DNA of 64,000 nucleotides, from NCBI RefSeq assembly GCF_023701485.1, contig NZ_JAMQBK010000078.1:57786-121785 (forward strand), in the 5' to 3' direction. The position numbers and the translations under genes are program-made. Origin of the DNA: Aporhodopirellula aestuarii (GTDB lineage: Bacteria > Planctomycetota > Planctomycetia > Pirellulales > Pirellulaceae). The notes beneath the pieces are model-generated. The model did no database searches. It worked only from the letters and a program-made list of their open reading frames with translations, and was not told the DNA's origin. Every line of letters starts with the position of its first letter. The first letter of the stretch is position 1. This document shows positions 11,701-19,221 of this stretch, piece after piece.

Positions 11701-11918
11701 AGATCATGATCGCCCTTTTCAATCGCCCCAGGCAATTGTTTTTCGATTTCCGAGATTGCCGTTTTAGGTAACCCTTTGTTGATTGCCGCTTGAATCGGCT
11801 CCCACGAACGCGGTTGCGGGTTATTAGGTGGCGCAGCAGGCATGTCGGTCATCGTTTGGCCAGCAAGCAACAGGACTAGGAAGGCAAGAACGCCGATTAG
11901 ACCATAGCGAGAGTTCAT
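5751..11918 (-). CDS. Large alpha-2-macroglobulin family protein with thioester motif
   Basis: A 2,055-residue exported protein. The N-terminal hydrophobic segment (about residues 4-21) is a signal peptide or anchor without a lipobox cysteine. Tandem macroglobulin-type beta domains include the EYKRPKFEV strand typical of large bacterial members. A methionine-, alanine- and acid-rich linker (encoded around 8130-8350) sits directly before the A2M core (NETAFFFPELTADENG) and occupies the bait-region position. The thioester motif is ECSEQ, Cys1498 and Gln1501, inside YPHECSEQTFNRLYANLLA. The following alpha/alpha toroid (SWPWFPGGRSNPFITLYLATGYG) is present. Family knowledge: these proteins trap or inhibit proteases at the cell surface. 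It is longer than E. coli YfhM and has no penicillin-binding protein partner nearby. Confidence 0.93.
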   Translation of the reverse strand: MNSRYGLIGVLAFLVLLLAGQTMTDMPAAPPNNPQPRSWEPIQAAINKGLPKTAISEIEKQLPGAIEKGDHDLVVRLLATRATLDGQLEGRDEVHRIVRLQADLETAPPATRPVIRGLLANWFWGYYSQNQWRFRDRTEVDPGIVDAEKPVVIKSFEDISTWTRQRIVAQSAALFESALNDDGSKQTLQETAIEDYSDLLVGGNAPDEYRPTLYDFIVADAIDFYSDANETYSGPADRFELEVGTPIFADVDQFISWQVPETDLRSPLYRATTLYQEWLAFHRNDANSAALIDTDLHRLEFADEHAVGDGMKEALRSFVMRNAKSEISTRAQFKLAQLAREDDDPALAREIALAAIKAHPNSRGAAACRALVKQIEAPSIDLSTEQVWNPQLDDSSRPVITVRYRNVTKVHFRLVQLDFESLRKSGRRPGNLTEVGRQMLTKRTPVIAWTEALPETDDYRERTEDVASRVDVPRGAYYLLASTSEDFPLGDSYTAITDVWVSGLSMVVESRHEEGVLTGYVLDSLTGEPLAGVSVDVWARKSQPRRGISEPQLRETLKTTKEGRFEFSGESLHNINFLASRGKDQLWSDEYHIYHQRSRPSHDVTRSHFFTDRALYRPGQIVRYKLICTRSNQAKGEYAVAPDEKISVELLDANGKVVETAELRCNELGSCHGSFNLPSGGLTGQMMLRTRGAYQGSQRIRVEEYKRPKFEVKVESPTAPVRLGESVTVTGTATAYTGAAIDGATVRYRVVRETELPPWWWYRCWWMPPSPMPPQTIAEGETKTDDAGKFSVSFEAIPDRTVDRESEPKFRYKIEADVIDTTGETREGSTTVLVGYTMMEATLSTATPQWLTDEEPIEIKVATRTLQGGPVSSKVTVKIHSLQSPDKIGRRQIGYPVPYWAPRGDADDAPKDVVRPEEPNSWPIDGTIKTVELTTDESGNASLEVELEAGHFRAVLSAVDSAGQSVSAILPLRVIDPDAEECELKIADLFAVQSASVEPGDTFRAVWGSGYESARALVEISHRGKALQRYWTPKNRTQSQITLDIDESLRGGFTVRVWMVRENRFYLNEQRIDVPWSNKELTVRWERFLSKLKPGQQETWTAIIEDKSGSTDAAMKRAAEMVATLYDASLDAFAPHDFLSGFGLFYTDYSRVSVNDQNRWEGLQQISVHRSIPIPSATPTYRDYPPELQGAAVMRFGMMRSRAFGGRMMQKGMIAEEGMPMPSAAPMMMADSALAMDEAESADMADSAPPPTDKPGSDIDLSDVSPRKNLNETAFFFPELTADENGVVTMSFTMPEALTRWKLLGFAHTADLAGGLITDTAVTSKELMVQPNPPRILREGDEIELTVKVSNQSATIQTGTVAFEFTDARTGESVDAKIGNAQVRQSFEVAAGRSQTFSWPIQVPDGLGFLVYKAVASTGRLSDGEEGYLPVLSRKILVHESIALPIDGKETKTFTLDKLASLDPNSIRNESLTVQMTSNPAWYAVMALPYLMDYPHECSEQTFNRLYANLLARHIATSDPKIERVFEIWRNQPRAIKGQPAGRDALESPLQQNEDLASIALTETPWVIEAESESEARRNVGILFDQNRVNEQVARLTKRLEDLQLDDGSWPWFPGGRSNPFITLYLATGYGRLRHLGVDVDVSSAIESLSHLDAYSKKVYTEIKSKDRNTNHLSTTIAMYLYGRSFFLRDADIDAASRPALEYWLDQAAKHWLTQPRMSQAHLAVALKRFGRGDDAMAIVASLKERSVTDETGMHWNDEVHGWFWYQADIETQAMMIEMFDEVASDQESVESCKGWLLRQKETRSWETTKATADAVYALLLRGAGLLADQTLVDVKVGETEVVQENVEAGTGFFQQRFEGSEITPEMGAITVTKTTPGIAWGGVHWKYFQNIDEVTPHEGTPLEIQKQLFVVRSTPSGEVLRPVVGGLVAGDGTDNVDVDGTPIKVGDELVSRLIVRSSRAMEFIHLKDSRGSGTEPTNVLSGYRWRDGLGYYQSTRDAAEHFFIDYLPKGTYVLESRSRVQLRGRYQSGLATIESMYAPQYNSHSESHEMKVGD

Positions 11919-12123
11919 GGGAGTTTCGTGGGGAGAAGAGTGTCGAAGCAGTTTTTAACCAGAGGGTGCACACTTGCAATGAAGATAACGAACGAACCAT
12001 AACTTCATTAGGCGGATTTCCATAAGAAATTGTGAGTCCCCGTCGCGGGGCATCTTCCGGGAAATGGTCAGGGCAGTATCATCGTTTCGTAACCGGTTCC
12101 GCCACGAGTAATTGCGTCGACCC

Positions 12124-14823
12124 ATGCCAACACCTGAACACCAACGATTGCGACAGGATTCCGCGAGGGAAAAGAACTGGAAGCGTTGGGGACCGTATCT
12201 TTCGGAGCGGCAATGGGGGACGGTTCGCGAGGATTATTCCCCGGGTGGCGATTCGTGGAGCGATTTCCCTCACGATCATGCCCGCTCGCGTGCCTACCGG
12301 TGGGGTGAGGACGGACTGCTGGGGTTTACCGATCGCCAATGCCGGCTGTGTTTTTCGATCGCGTTGTGGAACGGCAATGACACGATTTTGAAAGAACGCC
12401 TGTTTGGTTTGACGGGCCCCGAGGGCAACCACGGCGAAGACGTCAAAGAGATCTATTACTACCTGGATTCCACACCGACGCATTCGTTCGCCCGCGCGAT
12501 GTATCGTTATCCACACGCGAGATACCCGTATCGCGAACTGGTCAAAACCAACGCACAACGCGGTTATCTTGATCCAGAATACGAAATCGTCGACACGGGG
12601 CTGTTTCATGAAAATCGGTTTTTCGATGTCACGGCGACTTATGCGAAAGCGGACGCGGACGATCTATTAATCGAAATCTCGGTGACCAATCAAGGCCCTG
12701 ATGCAGCGCCGATCACGCTCTTGCCCACGCTCTGGTTTCGAAACACCTGGGTCTGGGGGTGCCGACACGAAGGCTGCTCCGCCAAACCGCGTATCGAAAA
12801 ACGACGAAACGCAACTGGACACGTTGTCCAAACGAAACACGACACGCTCGAACCGTTCACGTGCGTTTTTGAATCGCAAGACACCAGCGAATTGTTGTTC
12901 ACCGAAAACGAAACCAACTTCGCCAAACTATTTGACGGCAAGAATTTTTCGGCCTACACCAAAGACGCGTTTCATCGCTATGTGGTCAATGGCGAGACCG
13001 AAGCGGTCAACCCGAAACACTATGGCACCAAAGTCGCAACGGCTTATCAATGGAATTTGGCGCCTGGCGAATCCCGCCGAGCACGGGTGCGGTTGACGAA
13101 GAGTTCCCCCGGCCCGACACCTGATCTTACGGACGGCTTTTCGGATGTGCTGCGTCTGCGGAGCAACGAGGCGGACGACTTTTACGCTCACGTCATTCCC
13201 GAAAAAGAAACCGACGCGCAGCGTCATATTTCAAGGTCAGCCTACGCGGGGCTGATGTGGACGAAACAGTTCTATCACTACATCGTCTCCGATTGGCTCG
13301 ACGGGGATAAGGACGTGATGACGCCGCCGGAAGCTCGCAAGAGCGGCCGCAATCGTGATTGGCGACATCTCTACGCCCGAGACATTTTGTCGATGCCCGA
13401 CAAATGGGAATACCCGTGGTTCGCCGCGTGGGATTTAGCATTTCATATGATTCCCGCCGCTCGGATTGACCCCGAGTTTGCCAAACGCCAATTGATGTTG
13501 CTGTTGCGGGAATGGTACATGCATCCCAATGGCCAACTTCCCGCGTACGAATTCTACTTCGACGATGTCAACCCACCCGTGCACGCGTGGGCATGCTTGC
13601 GTGTGTACCAAATGGAAGCCGAAGCGGGTCGGCGCGACACCATGTTTCTGAAACAAACCTTCCAGCGTCTGTTGCTGAACTTCACGTGGTGGGTCAACCG
13701 CGTCGATAGCAACGGGGACAATGTTTTCGCAGGCGGATTCCTTGGCTTGGACAACATCGGTGTGTTTGATCGCAGCAAAGGGCTCCCCGAAGGCGCCCAG
13801 CTCGAACAAGCCGACGGCACCGCGTGGATGGCGTTCTACTGCGGCACGATGATGTCGATGGCCCTCGAATTGGCGCGCGAAGATAAATCCTATTCCGACA
13901 TGGCGTCCAAGTTCCTCGATCACTTCATTCGCATCATCGACGCGATGAATGGCCGCGGCGAAGGCGGTTTGTGGGATGAGGAAGACGGATTCTATTACGA
14001 CCATTTGCAAATCGACGGCGAAACGATGCCGATGCGAGTGAAGTCACTCGTCGGGTTGTTGCCTCTGATTGCGATCGAAGTCCTCGATGACGAACTGCTC
14101 GATGAACTGCCCGGGTTCCGCAACCGGCTCACGTGGTTCATCAACAACCGCCTGATACTTGCCACCCACCTGCTATTTGGCGAGAACGATAAAGGGCATC
14201 GCGAAATATTGATCGCGATCCCCAGTCGCGAGCGTCTCGAACGAGTCCTCAAGGTAATGCTCGATGAAAACGAATTCCTCTCAGACTTTGGAATCCGTTC
14301 CCTCTCGAAAGCACACGAAGCCAACCCGTACAAAGTTACGGTCCGTGGCCAAGAGAGCACGGTCGCGTACGTCCCGGGCGAATCCGACAGTTGGATGTTT
14401 GGCGGCAACAGCAACTGGCGAGGCCCGATCTGGTTCCCGACGAACTATCTGCTGATCGAAGCGCTCCATCGCTACCATGAATTCTTCGGCGACGACTTCC
14501 AAATTGAATGCCCCACCGGATCGGGTGTGATGATGAATTTGAAAGAGGTCGCCAGCGAAATCAACCGTCGATTGTCATGCATCTTCCTATCGCCCGAAGG
14601 CGGCGGTGCCCGGCCCTGCTTGATCGGCAGCGGTATGATCGGTGACGAGAAATTGTGGCAGGACCACGTGCTGTTCTACGAGTACTTTCACGGTGACACC
14701 GGCGAGGGCCTCGGCGCGTCTCACCAAACCGGATGGACCGCTCTCATCGCGACCTGCATCGAACAGCTCCACGGACGCATCTACGAAGGTGCCCCCACGG
14801 AAACGCAGATGCCAGACAAGTAA
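12124..14823 (+). CDS. GH63 / MGH1-like glycoside hydrolase (annotated in relatives as glucosidase)
   Basis: 899 residues with no signal peptide, so probably cytoplasmic. The N-terminal part is a beta-sandwich-like region (WGTVREDYSPGGDSWSDFPHDHARSRAYRWGEDGLLG) and the C-terminal two-thirds an alpha/alpha barrel rich in Trp and acidic residues (YPWFAAWDLAFHMIPAARIDP, GLWDEEDGFYYDHL, SNWRGPIWFPTNYLLIEAL). This is the pattern of GH63 and mannosylglycerate-hydrolase-like enzymes that cleave alpha-glycosidic bonds in small glucosides or glycosylglycerates. I cannot name catalytic residues or the substrate with certainty. An upstream in-frame TTG at 12112 is possible, but ATG 12124 is the normal choice. 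It is convergent with the SLC13 permease, 29 bases apart. Confidence 0.85.
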   Translation: MPTPEHQRLRQDSAREKNWKRWGPYLSERQWGTVREDYSPGGDSWSDFPHDHARSRAYRWGEDGLLGFTDRQCRLCFSIALWNGNDTILKERLFGLTGPEGNHGEDVKEIYYYLDSTPTHSFARAMYRYPHARYPYRELVKTNAQRGYLDPEYEIVDTGLFHENRFFDVTATYAKADADDLLIEISVTNQGPDAAPITLLPTLWFRNTWVWGCRHEGCSAKPRIEKRRNATGHVVQTKHDTLEPFTCVFESQDTSELLFTENETNFAKLFDGKNFSAYTKDAFHRYVVNGETEAVNPKHYGTKVATAYQWNLAPGESRRARVRLTKSSPGPTPDLTDGFSDVLRLRSNEADDFYAHVIPEKETDAQRHISRSAYAGLMWTKQFYHYIVSDWLDGDKDVMTPPEARKSGRNRDWRHLYARDILSMPDKWEYPWFAAWDLAFHMIPAARIDPEFAKRQLMLLLREWYMHPNGQLPAYEFYFDDVNPPVHAWACLRVYQMEAEAGRRDTMFLKQTFQRLLLNFTWWVNRVDSNGDNVFAGGFLGLDNIGVFDRSKGLPEGAQLEQADGTAWMAFYCGTMMSMALELAREDKSYSDMASKFLDHFIRIIDAMNGRGEGGLWDEEDGFYYDHLQIDGETMPMRVKSLVGLLPLIAIEVLDDELLDELPGFRNRLTWFINNRLILATHLLFGENDKGHREILIAIPSRERLERVLKVMLDENEFLSDFGIRSLSKAHEANPYKVTVRGQESTVAYVPGESDSWMFGGNSNWRGPIWFPTNYLLIEALHRYHEFFGDDFQIECPTGSGVMMNLKEVASEINRRLSCIFLSPEGGGARPCLIGSGMIGDEKLWQDHVLFYEYFHGDTGEGLGASHQTGWTALIATCIEQLHGRIYEGAPTETQMPDK

Positions 14824-14852
14824 GCAACGCGAAATCGATTCACGTAGACGCG

Positions 14853-16661
14853 TCAGCCGATCCCATACCAAGTCGACAACATGATCATCGTGGTCACAAA
14901 CACGATCACACTCAACGGAAACCCGAACACGAGATAATCCTTCAACTGATAGCCGCCGACTCCATAAACCATCGTGTTGGTTTGGTATCCAAACGGCGTC
15001 AGAAAACTCGCAGACGCTGCGATCATCACGCATACAATTAATGGCGTCGGATCCATGTGCGTTGTTGCCGCGGCCGACCATGCAATGTGAAACATGATCA
15101 CCGCGGCAGCGCTATTGGTGACCAGTTCGGTGCAGATCACCGTCGCGATGTAGATCGCCGCGAGTATCCACAACGGGTTGTCCCCCGCCAACTGCAACAG
15201 ACCACTGGCAATCGCTTCGGCGGCACCACTTTGACGCATCGCTTCGCCAATGCCGATTGCGGCGCCCACGATGATCAGCACGGACCAATCGACGCTTCGC
15301 CTCGCTTCACCGGTCGTGCAGCAACGGAATGCGATCATGGCGACCGCAGCGAGCATGGCGGAAGTGAGAATCTCCATCAATCCGAGTGCCGCGACCAACA
15401 CCATCGCGATCGTGATGACGAGCGACAGCGTCGCCTTTTCGTGCCTGCGCACCTCGCCATGCTCAACGCGGCTGACCAGATAAAAATCGCTCGAACCACG
15501 TTGGCGATGCAAGAACGACGGCGACGCTTCGATCAGCAACACATCCCCCGGCTCGATCCGCACGTCACCGAGTTTCCCCATCAAGCGTTGGCCCCCACGG
15601 GCGACCGCGACAACCGCTGCGTTGTAATTGGATCGAAACTTTCCTTCTCTGATCGTTTTCCCGATCAGTGAACAACGTGGGCTCACGACGGCTTCGATCA
15701 ACGTCCGTTGCCACGCGGGCACTTCGAGTTTTCGAGACTGTCCGTCGGGCGTCGTTAAACCTCGAATCTTGCGAAGGTCCACAACGCTGTCCAACGCTCC
15801 GACCAAGATCAAAATATCGTGCCCATAAACCCGCTGTTCAGGCTTAGCCGCTTCGATACGCCCATCGGCTCGCTGGATTTCCGCGACGTAGAGCCCGGGC
15901 AGTGCCCGCAACCCTGCCTGCTGGATCGTCTTGCCGACCAACGGTCCGGTCGGATCGACCTGCATTTCGACCGTATATTTCTGTGGGTCGTCCGAAACGG
16001 AAATCGCCGCTTTGCGTTCGGGCAAAAGCCAGCGCGATGCAAAGATCATGTAGACCAAACCGAGTATCGTCGCGGGAATTCCAACGATCGCGGGGGTAAA
16101 GAACCCCAGGGCTTCGCCGTCAAAGTGCTTTTCGGTGTACAGATCTCGTACGATCAAATTGGTGCTTGTCCCCATCAGCGTGCACATCCCACCGAGGATC
16201 GCAGTGTAGGACAACGGCAGCAACAGCCGGCTCGGCGAGACGCCGATCCGCTTGCTGACGTCATTGATGACGGGCAGTAACGCCGCAACCACTGGTGTGT
16301 TGTTGAGAAACCCGGACACGACGGCGACCGGGCCCAGAATCCGCACCAGCGCACTGCGCAGCCCCTTGACTCCGCCGAGCAGCCATCCGGTTGCAAACTC
16401 GGTTCCGCCGGTGAGTTCCAGCCCCGAAACGATCGCAAAGAGCAGCCCGATCGTGACGAGCCCCTTGTTACCGAATCCGGCAGCCGCCTCGCTAGGCGAA
16501 GGCAACTTGTCCGTGCCCGTCAAATTCTGAGCCAAAACGAGTACCGACAAGGCACCCAGCGCGAGCAAATCCGTTGCCGCCAAACGCATCGCGAGACTCA
16601 ATAGCAAACCGCCGGCCACCGCGAGCGTGAGCCACATCTGCCAATCAGCCGGAATCATCAT
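14853..16661 (-). CDS. SLC13 family permease with two RCK_C (TrkA-C) domains
   Basis: 602 residues from ATG 16661; the frame continues to a TTG at 16823, but that extension is arginine/serine-rich and has no membrane features. Hydrophobic helices start at once (MWLTLAVAGGLLLSLAMRL) and fill both halves, giving a divalent anion:Na+ symporter-type fold. The conserved NNTPVVAALLPVI and TSTNLIV motifs occur in the first half, and SAAAVIMFHIAWSAA and FGYQTNTMVYG in the second. Two cytosolic TrkA-C-like domains lie between (KTIQQAGLRALPGLYVAEIQ; KTIREGKFRSNYNAAVVAVA) and probably sense a ligand that gates transport. The substrate may be sulfate, a dicarboxylate or another anion; the sequence alone does not tell. 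Confidence 0.9.
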   Translation of the reverse strand: MMIPADWQMWLTLAVAGGLLLSLAMRLAATDLLALGALSVLVLAQNLTGTDKLPSPSEAAAGFGNKGLVTIGLLFAIVSGLELTGGTEFATGWLLGGVKGLRSALVRILGPVAVVSGFLNNTPVVAALLPVINDVSKRIGVSPSRLLLPLSYTAILGGMCTLMGTSTNLIVRDLYTEKHFDGEALGFFTPAIVGIPATILGLVYMIFASRWLLPERKAAISVSDDPQKYTVEMQVDPTGPLVGKTIQQAGLRALPGLYVAEIQRADGRIEAAKPEQRVYGHDILILVGALDSVVDLRKIRGLTTPDGQSRKLEVPAWQRTLIEAVVSPRCSLIGKTIREGKFRSNYNAAVVAVARGGQRLMGKLGDVRIEPGDVLLIEASPSFLHRQRGSSDFYLVSRVEHGEVRRHEKATLSLVITIAMVLVAALGLMEILTSAMLAAVAMIAFRCCTTGEARRSVDWSVLIIVGAAIGIGEAMRQSGAAEAIASGLLQLAGDNPLWILAAIYIATVICTELVTNSAAAVIMFHIAWSAAATTHMDPTPLIVCVMIAASASFLTPFGYQTNTMVYGVGGYQLKDYLVFGFPLSVIVFVTTMIMLSTWYGIG

Positions 16662-17056
16662 GAAGGTTGAATATGAAAAGACAATAAAAGGAGGTAATGC
16701 ACCCGAACGTATGCCATTCCCCACGAAACTGCCGCCCCTGCGGCTACCCACGGCGGAACTCGCTCCGCAGCTAGGCGGCGTGGACGAAGAATCGTAGCGA
16801 ACGAAACACTTGCCATCCTGCAAAGTTTATAAAGACGAAGCATGATACTCGGTGGCCAATTTTTTTGCTGGTTAACGCCCGGTCAGGTCTGCGACGGCGT
16901 ATATGAACGCCCCCGGGGCCGACAATGCGATGAGCCCAGCGTAATTGAAAGCACCGATATCGTCGCCCCCGTTAAGACACTAAACTACTTCCCGCGTTCG
17001 CAATTCCCGTGTGGACGCCCCGCCATTTCCTCTCCTCTCGCCTCGATACCTGCCCT
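16662..17056. other. Divergent intergenic region between permease and DUF3311 gene
   Basis: 395 bases that should hold two divergent promoters; none is clear. A GC-rich inverted element lies at 16738-16770, where CTGCGG can pair with CCGCAG or, alternatively, GCGGA at 16753 with TCCGC. A consensus-like AAGGAGG at 16688 is followed too closely by an ATG whose frame is only 25 codons long, so I do not call a gene. Confidence 0.4.
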
Positions 17057-17401
17057 ATGCCGGACACGCCTGAATCCCCACGCACTCCTGATGCGTCTGT
17101 GAATCTTTCTCGTTCTTCCTCGTCAGGGGGCAGTTCCCACACTGGACTCTGGATCGTCGCAGGGCTCGTCGTGGTGCTGCTGGTGTTACACCAAGACAAT
17201 TGGTTCTGGACCGACGGACGGTTGGTGTTCGGATTCATTCCGATCGGCCTGTTTTGGCACGCGTGTCTGTCCGTGGGTGCGTCGTTGACGTGGTTTCTCG
17301 CCACTAAAATCGCGTGGCCGGTGGAACAGGAATTTGAGGCCCGGGTCGCACCGGGATCGCATGTCGATGCCGCCACCAGCGAAAAGGAGGCGGGACAATG
17401 A
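17057..17401 (+). CDS. DUF3311-like small membrane protein
   Basis: 114 residues: a serine-rich N-terminus of about 28 residues, then two predicted membrane helices (about GLWIVAGLVVVLLVLHQ and LVFGFIPIGLFWHACLSVGA), and a short hydrophilic tail. Small two-helix proteins of this kind (DUF3311) are commonly encoded directly before sodium/solute symporters and are thought to be accessory subunits. Here the stop codon overlaps the symporter start as ATGA, which indicates translational coupling. ATG 17057 is chosen over the GTG at 17009, because the extra 16 residues do not look native to the family. Confidence 0.8.
   Translation: MPDTPESPRTPDASVNLSRSSSSGGSSHTGLWIVAGLVVVLLVLHQDNWFWTDGRLVFGFIPIGLFWHACLSVGASLTWFLATKIAWPVEQEFEARVAPGSHVDAATSEKEAGQ
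17384..17390 (+). promoter_or_regulatory. Strong Shine-Dalgarno site for the symporter gene
   Basis: AAGGAGG, complementary to the anti-SD of 16S rRNA, lies 7 bases before ATG 17398 and inside the end of the DUF3311 gene. Such a match is uncommon in this window and fixes the symporter start. Confidence 0.85.
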
Positions 17402-19056
17402 ATTCACTTCCAATCATCGCGTCGTTCTTGGCGCAGGCCCCAGCGGCCGAAGGTGGATTGCTCAACCATCCTGGATTGCCGCAGTTCGTCATCATCCTCA
17501 TTTACCTCTCGCTGTTGCTCGCACTTGGAGTTTTTTCCAGTCGGCTGTTTAGCGGAACCAAAGAGGACTACCAAGTTGCGAGCCATTCGATCGGCCCGTT
17601 CCTGCTGCTGATGAGCATCTTCGGCACGACAATGACCGCGTTCGCACTGGTTGGCAGTAGCGGTGAGGCATTTAAGGAAGGCGTGGGGGTCTACGGAATG
17701 TTGGCCAGCAGCAGCGGCATCATTCACTCACTGTGTTTCTTCCTGATCGGCGTCAAAGTCTGGAAGTTCGCACGTGTTCATGGCTACACGACGCAAATCG
17801 AATTCTTTCGCGACCGCTTGGATAGCGACTTCATCGGCCTGCTGTTGTTCCCGATCCTCGTCGGGCTCGTGATCCCATATCTGCTCGTCGGTGTGATCGG
17901 CGGTGGTACCGTCGTCCAAACGCTCACCGCAGGTCTGTCCCCGGATTGGTTTCCGGTTTTGATGCCGGACGGGTCACCCAATCGCGGTCTGCACGGCGGG
18001 ATTCCCCCGTGGCTCGGTGCACTGATGATCTGCAGCGTGGTGCTGATCTATGTTTTCATGGGCGGCATGCGTGGCACGACTTGGGCAAACACCTTTCAAA
18101 CGATCGTCTTCATGATCCTCGGTGTGGTTACGTTTGTGATGATTGCCAATCGTTTAGGCGGCCAAGACGGACTGTTCGCAAACTTGAAGGTGCTCGGTGA
18201 ATCGATTCCCGAAAACAGGGCCACACGTTCGGAAATGAGCAAGAGTCTGTTCTTCACCTATCTCCTGATTCCGTTGTCGGTCGGGATGTTCCCGCACCTA
18301 TTCCAACACTGGATGACGGCCAAGAGCGCGGCATCTTTCAAGATTCCTGTGATATGCCACCCGCTCTTCATCATGATCGTTTGGGTTCCCTGTGTGTTGG
18401 TGGGTGTTTGGGCCACCGGAGATTTTGCGCCTCGTTTGCCGCGGATTCCGGGAACAGACATTGTGAACGCGAATGCGGTACTGCCGTTTTTGGTCAAGAC
18501 GCAAACGGGCCCGATTATCGGCGGACTGCTCGCGGCGGGAATTTTGGCCGCCATCATGTCGAGCTTGGATAGCCAGTTTCTGTGTATCGGCACGATTTTC
18601 AGTAACGACATCTACACGCACTACCGAGGTGCGGAAAACGTCAGCGACAAACAACAGGTTTTCACGACCCGGATGTTCATCATCGGAATTGTCGCGGTCA
18701 CGTACTTCCTAAGCCTTGGCAACCCGACGAGCGTCTTCGCCCTGGGAGTGTGGTGCTTTAGTGGATTCAGTGCGTTGTTCCCGATTGTCTTTCTAGCGTT
18801 GTACTGGCGCGGTCTGAGTGCAGCGGGTGCCATCAGCGGCGTGTTCGCGGCGATCATCAGTTGGAGCATTCTGTTCTATCACGGCATCCACTCTCCGAAG
18901 GGGCTTCGTGAATTTCAGTTCCCGATTTCGTGGGGAGGTGAGGAGTTCGAGATCATGCCCGTCGTGGTCATGTTCCTGGCCTGCCTGATCACGACCGTTG
19001 TCGTCTCATTGGTGACACCTAAACCGAAACCAGAAACGCTGGCGAAGTTTTTCTAG
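17398..19056 (+). CDS. Sodium:solute symporter family protein
   Basis: 552 residues with about 13 hydrophobic helices, from GLPQFVIILIYLSLLLALGVFSSRLF to the final VVVMFLACLITTVVVSLV. The family core is recognisable: helix 1 region, then GTKEDYQVASHSIGPFLLLMSIFGTTMTAFALVGSSGEAF, and later FMGGMRGTTWANTFQTIVF and SLDSQFLCIGTIFSNDIY, which are typical of the SSS/PanF-like group. It would import an organic solute with sodium. Coupling to a DUF3311 protein favours a small organic acid-type substrate, but this is an inference. The GSSGEAF stretch takes the place of the usual sodium-site helix-1 continuation. Confidence 0.92.
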   Translation: MNSLPIIASFLAQAPAAEGGLLNHPGLPQFVIILIYLSLLLALGVFSSRLFSGTKEDYQVASHSIGPFLLLMSIFGTTMTAFALVGSSGEAFKEGVGVYGMLASSSGIIHSLCFFLIGVKVWKFARVHGYTTQIEFFRDRLDSDFIGLLLFPILVGLVIPYLLVGVIGGGTVVQTLTAGLSPDWFPVLMPDGSPNRGLHGGIPPWLGALMICSVVLIYVFMGGMRGTTWANTFQTIVFMILGVVTFVMIANRLGGQDGLFANLKVLGESIPENRATRSEMSKSLFFTYLLIPLSVGMFPHLFQHWMTAKSAASFKIPVICHPLFIMIVWVPCVLVGVWATGDFAPRLPRIPGTDIVNANAVLPFLVKTQTGPIIGGLLAAGILAAIMSSLDSQFLCIGTIFSNDIYTHYRGAENVSDKQQVFTTRMFIIGIVAVTYFLSLGNPTSVFALGVWCFSGFSALFPIVFLALYWRGLSAAGAISGVFAAIISWSILFYHGIHSPKGLREFQFPISWGGEEFEIMPVVVMFLACLITTVVVSLVTPKPKPETLAKFF

Positions 19057-19072
19057 GTCGCCATGGCGACCT
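19055..19072. other. 18-base perfect palindrome overlapping the symporter stop codon
   Basis: AGGTCGCCATGGCGACCT is its own reverse complement and contains two bases of the TAG stop. As RNA it folds into a 7-bp stem with a CATG loop. There is no U-tract, so it may be an mRNA 3'-end stabiliser, a weak terminator or a protein-binding site. Confidence 0.5.
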
Positions 19073-19221
19073 GAAAATGCGACTCCTCGCACCGGAATCA
19101 CGTTGATATCCGGTGTGGGGCACGCCGAGAGCACCAAACACTCCTACTCGACCGACGGCTTATTGCCCGCTACAGTTTTCGAGCACAGCCCACTCCACTC
19201 GACCGTCGGGAAATCTGGCAG

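Noticed and set aside
16686..16775. Consensus-like Shine-Dalgarno on the plus strand followed by a short frame
   Set aside because: The nearest ATG is 1-3 bases from the SD and its frame has 25 codons; the next ATG is too far. The encoded peptides have no features.
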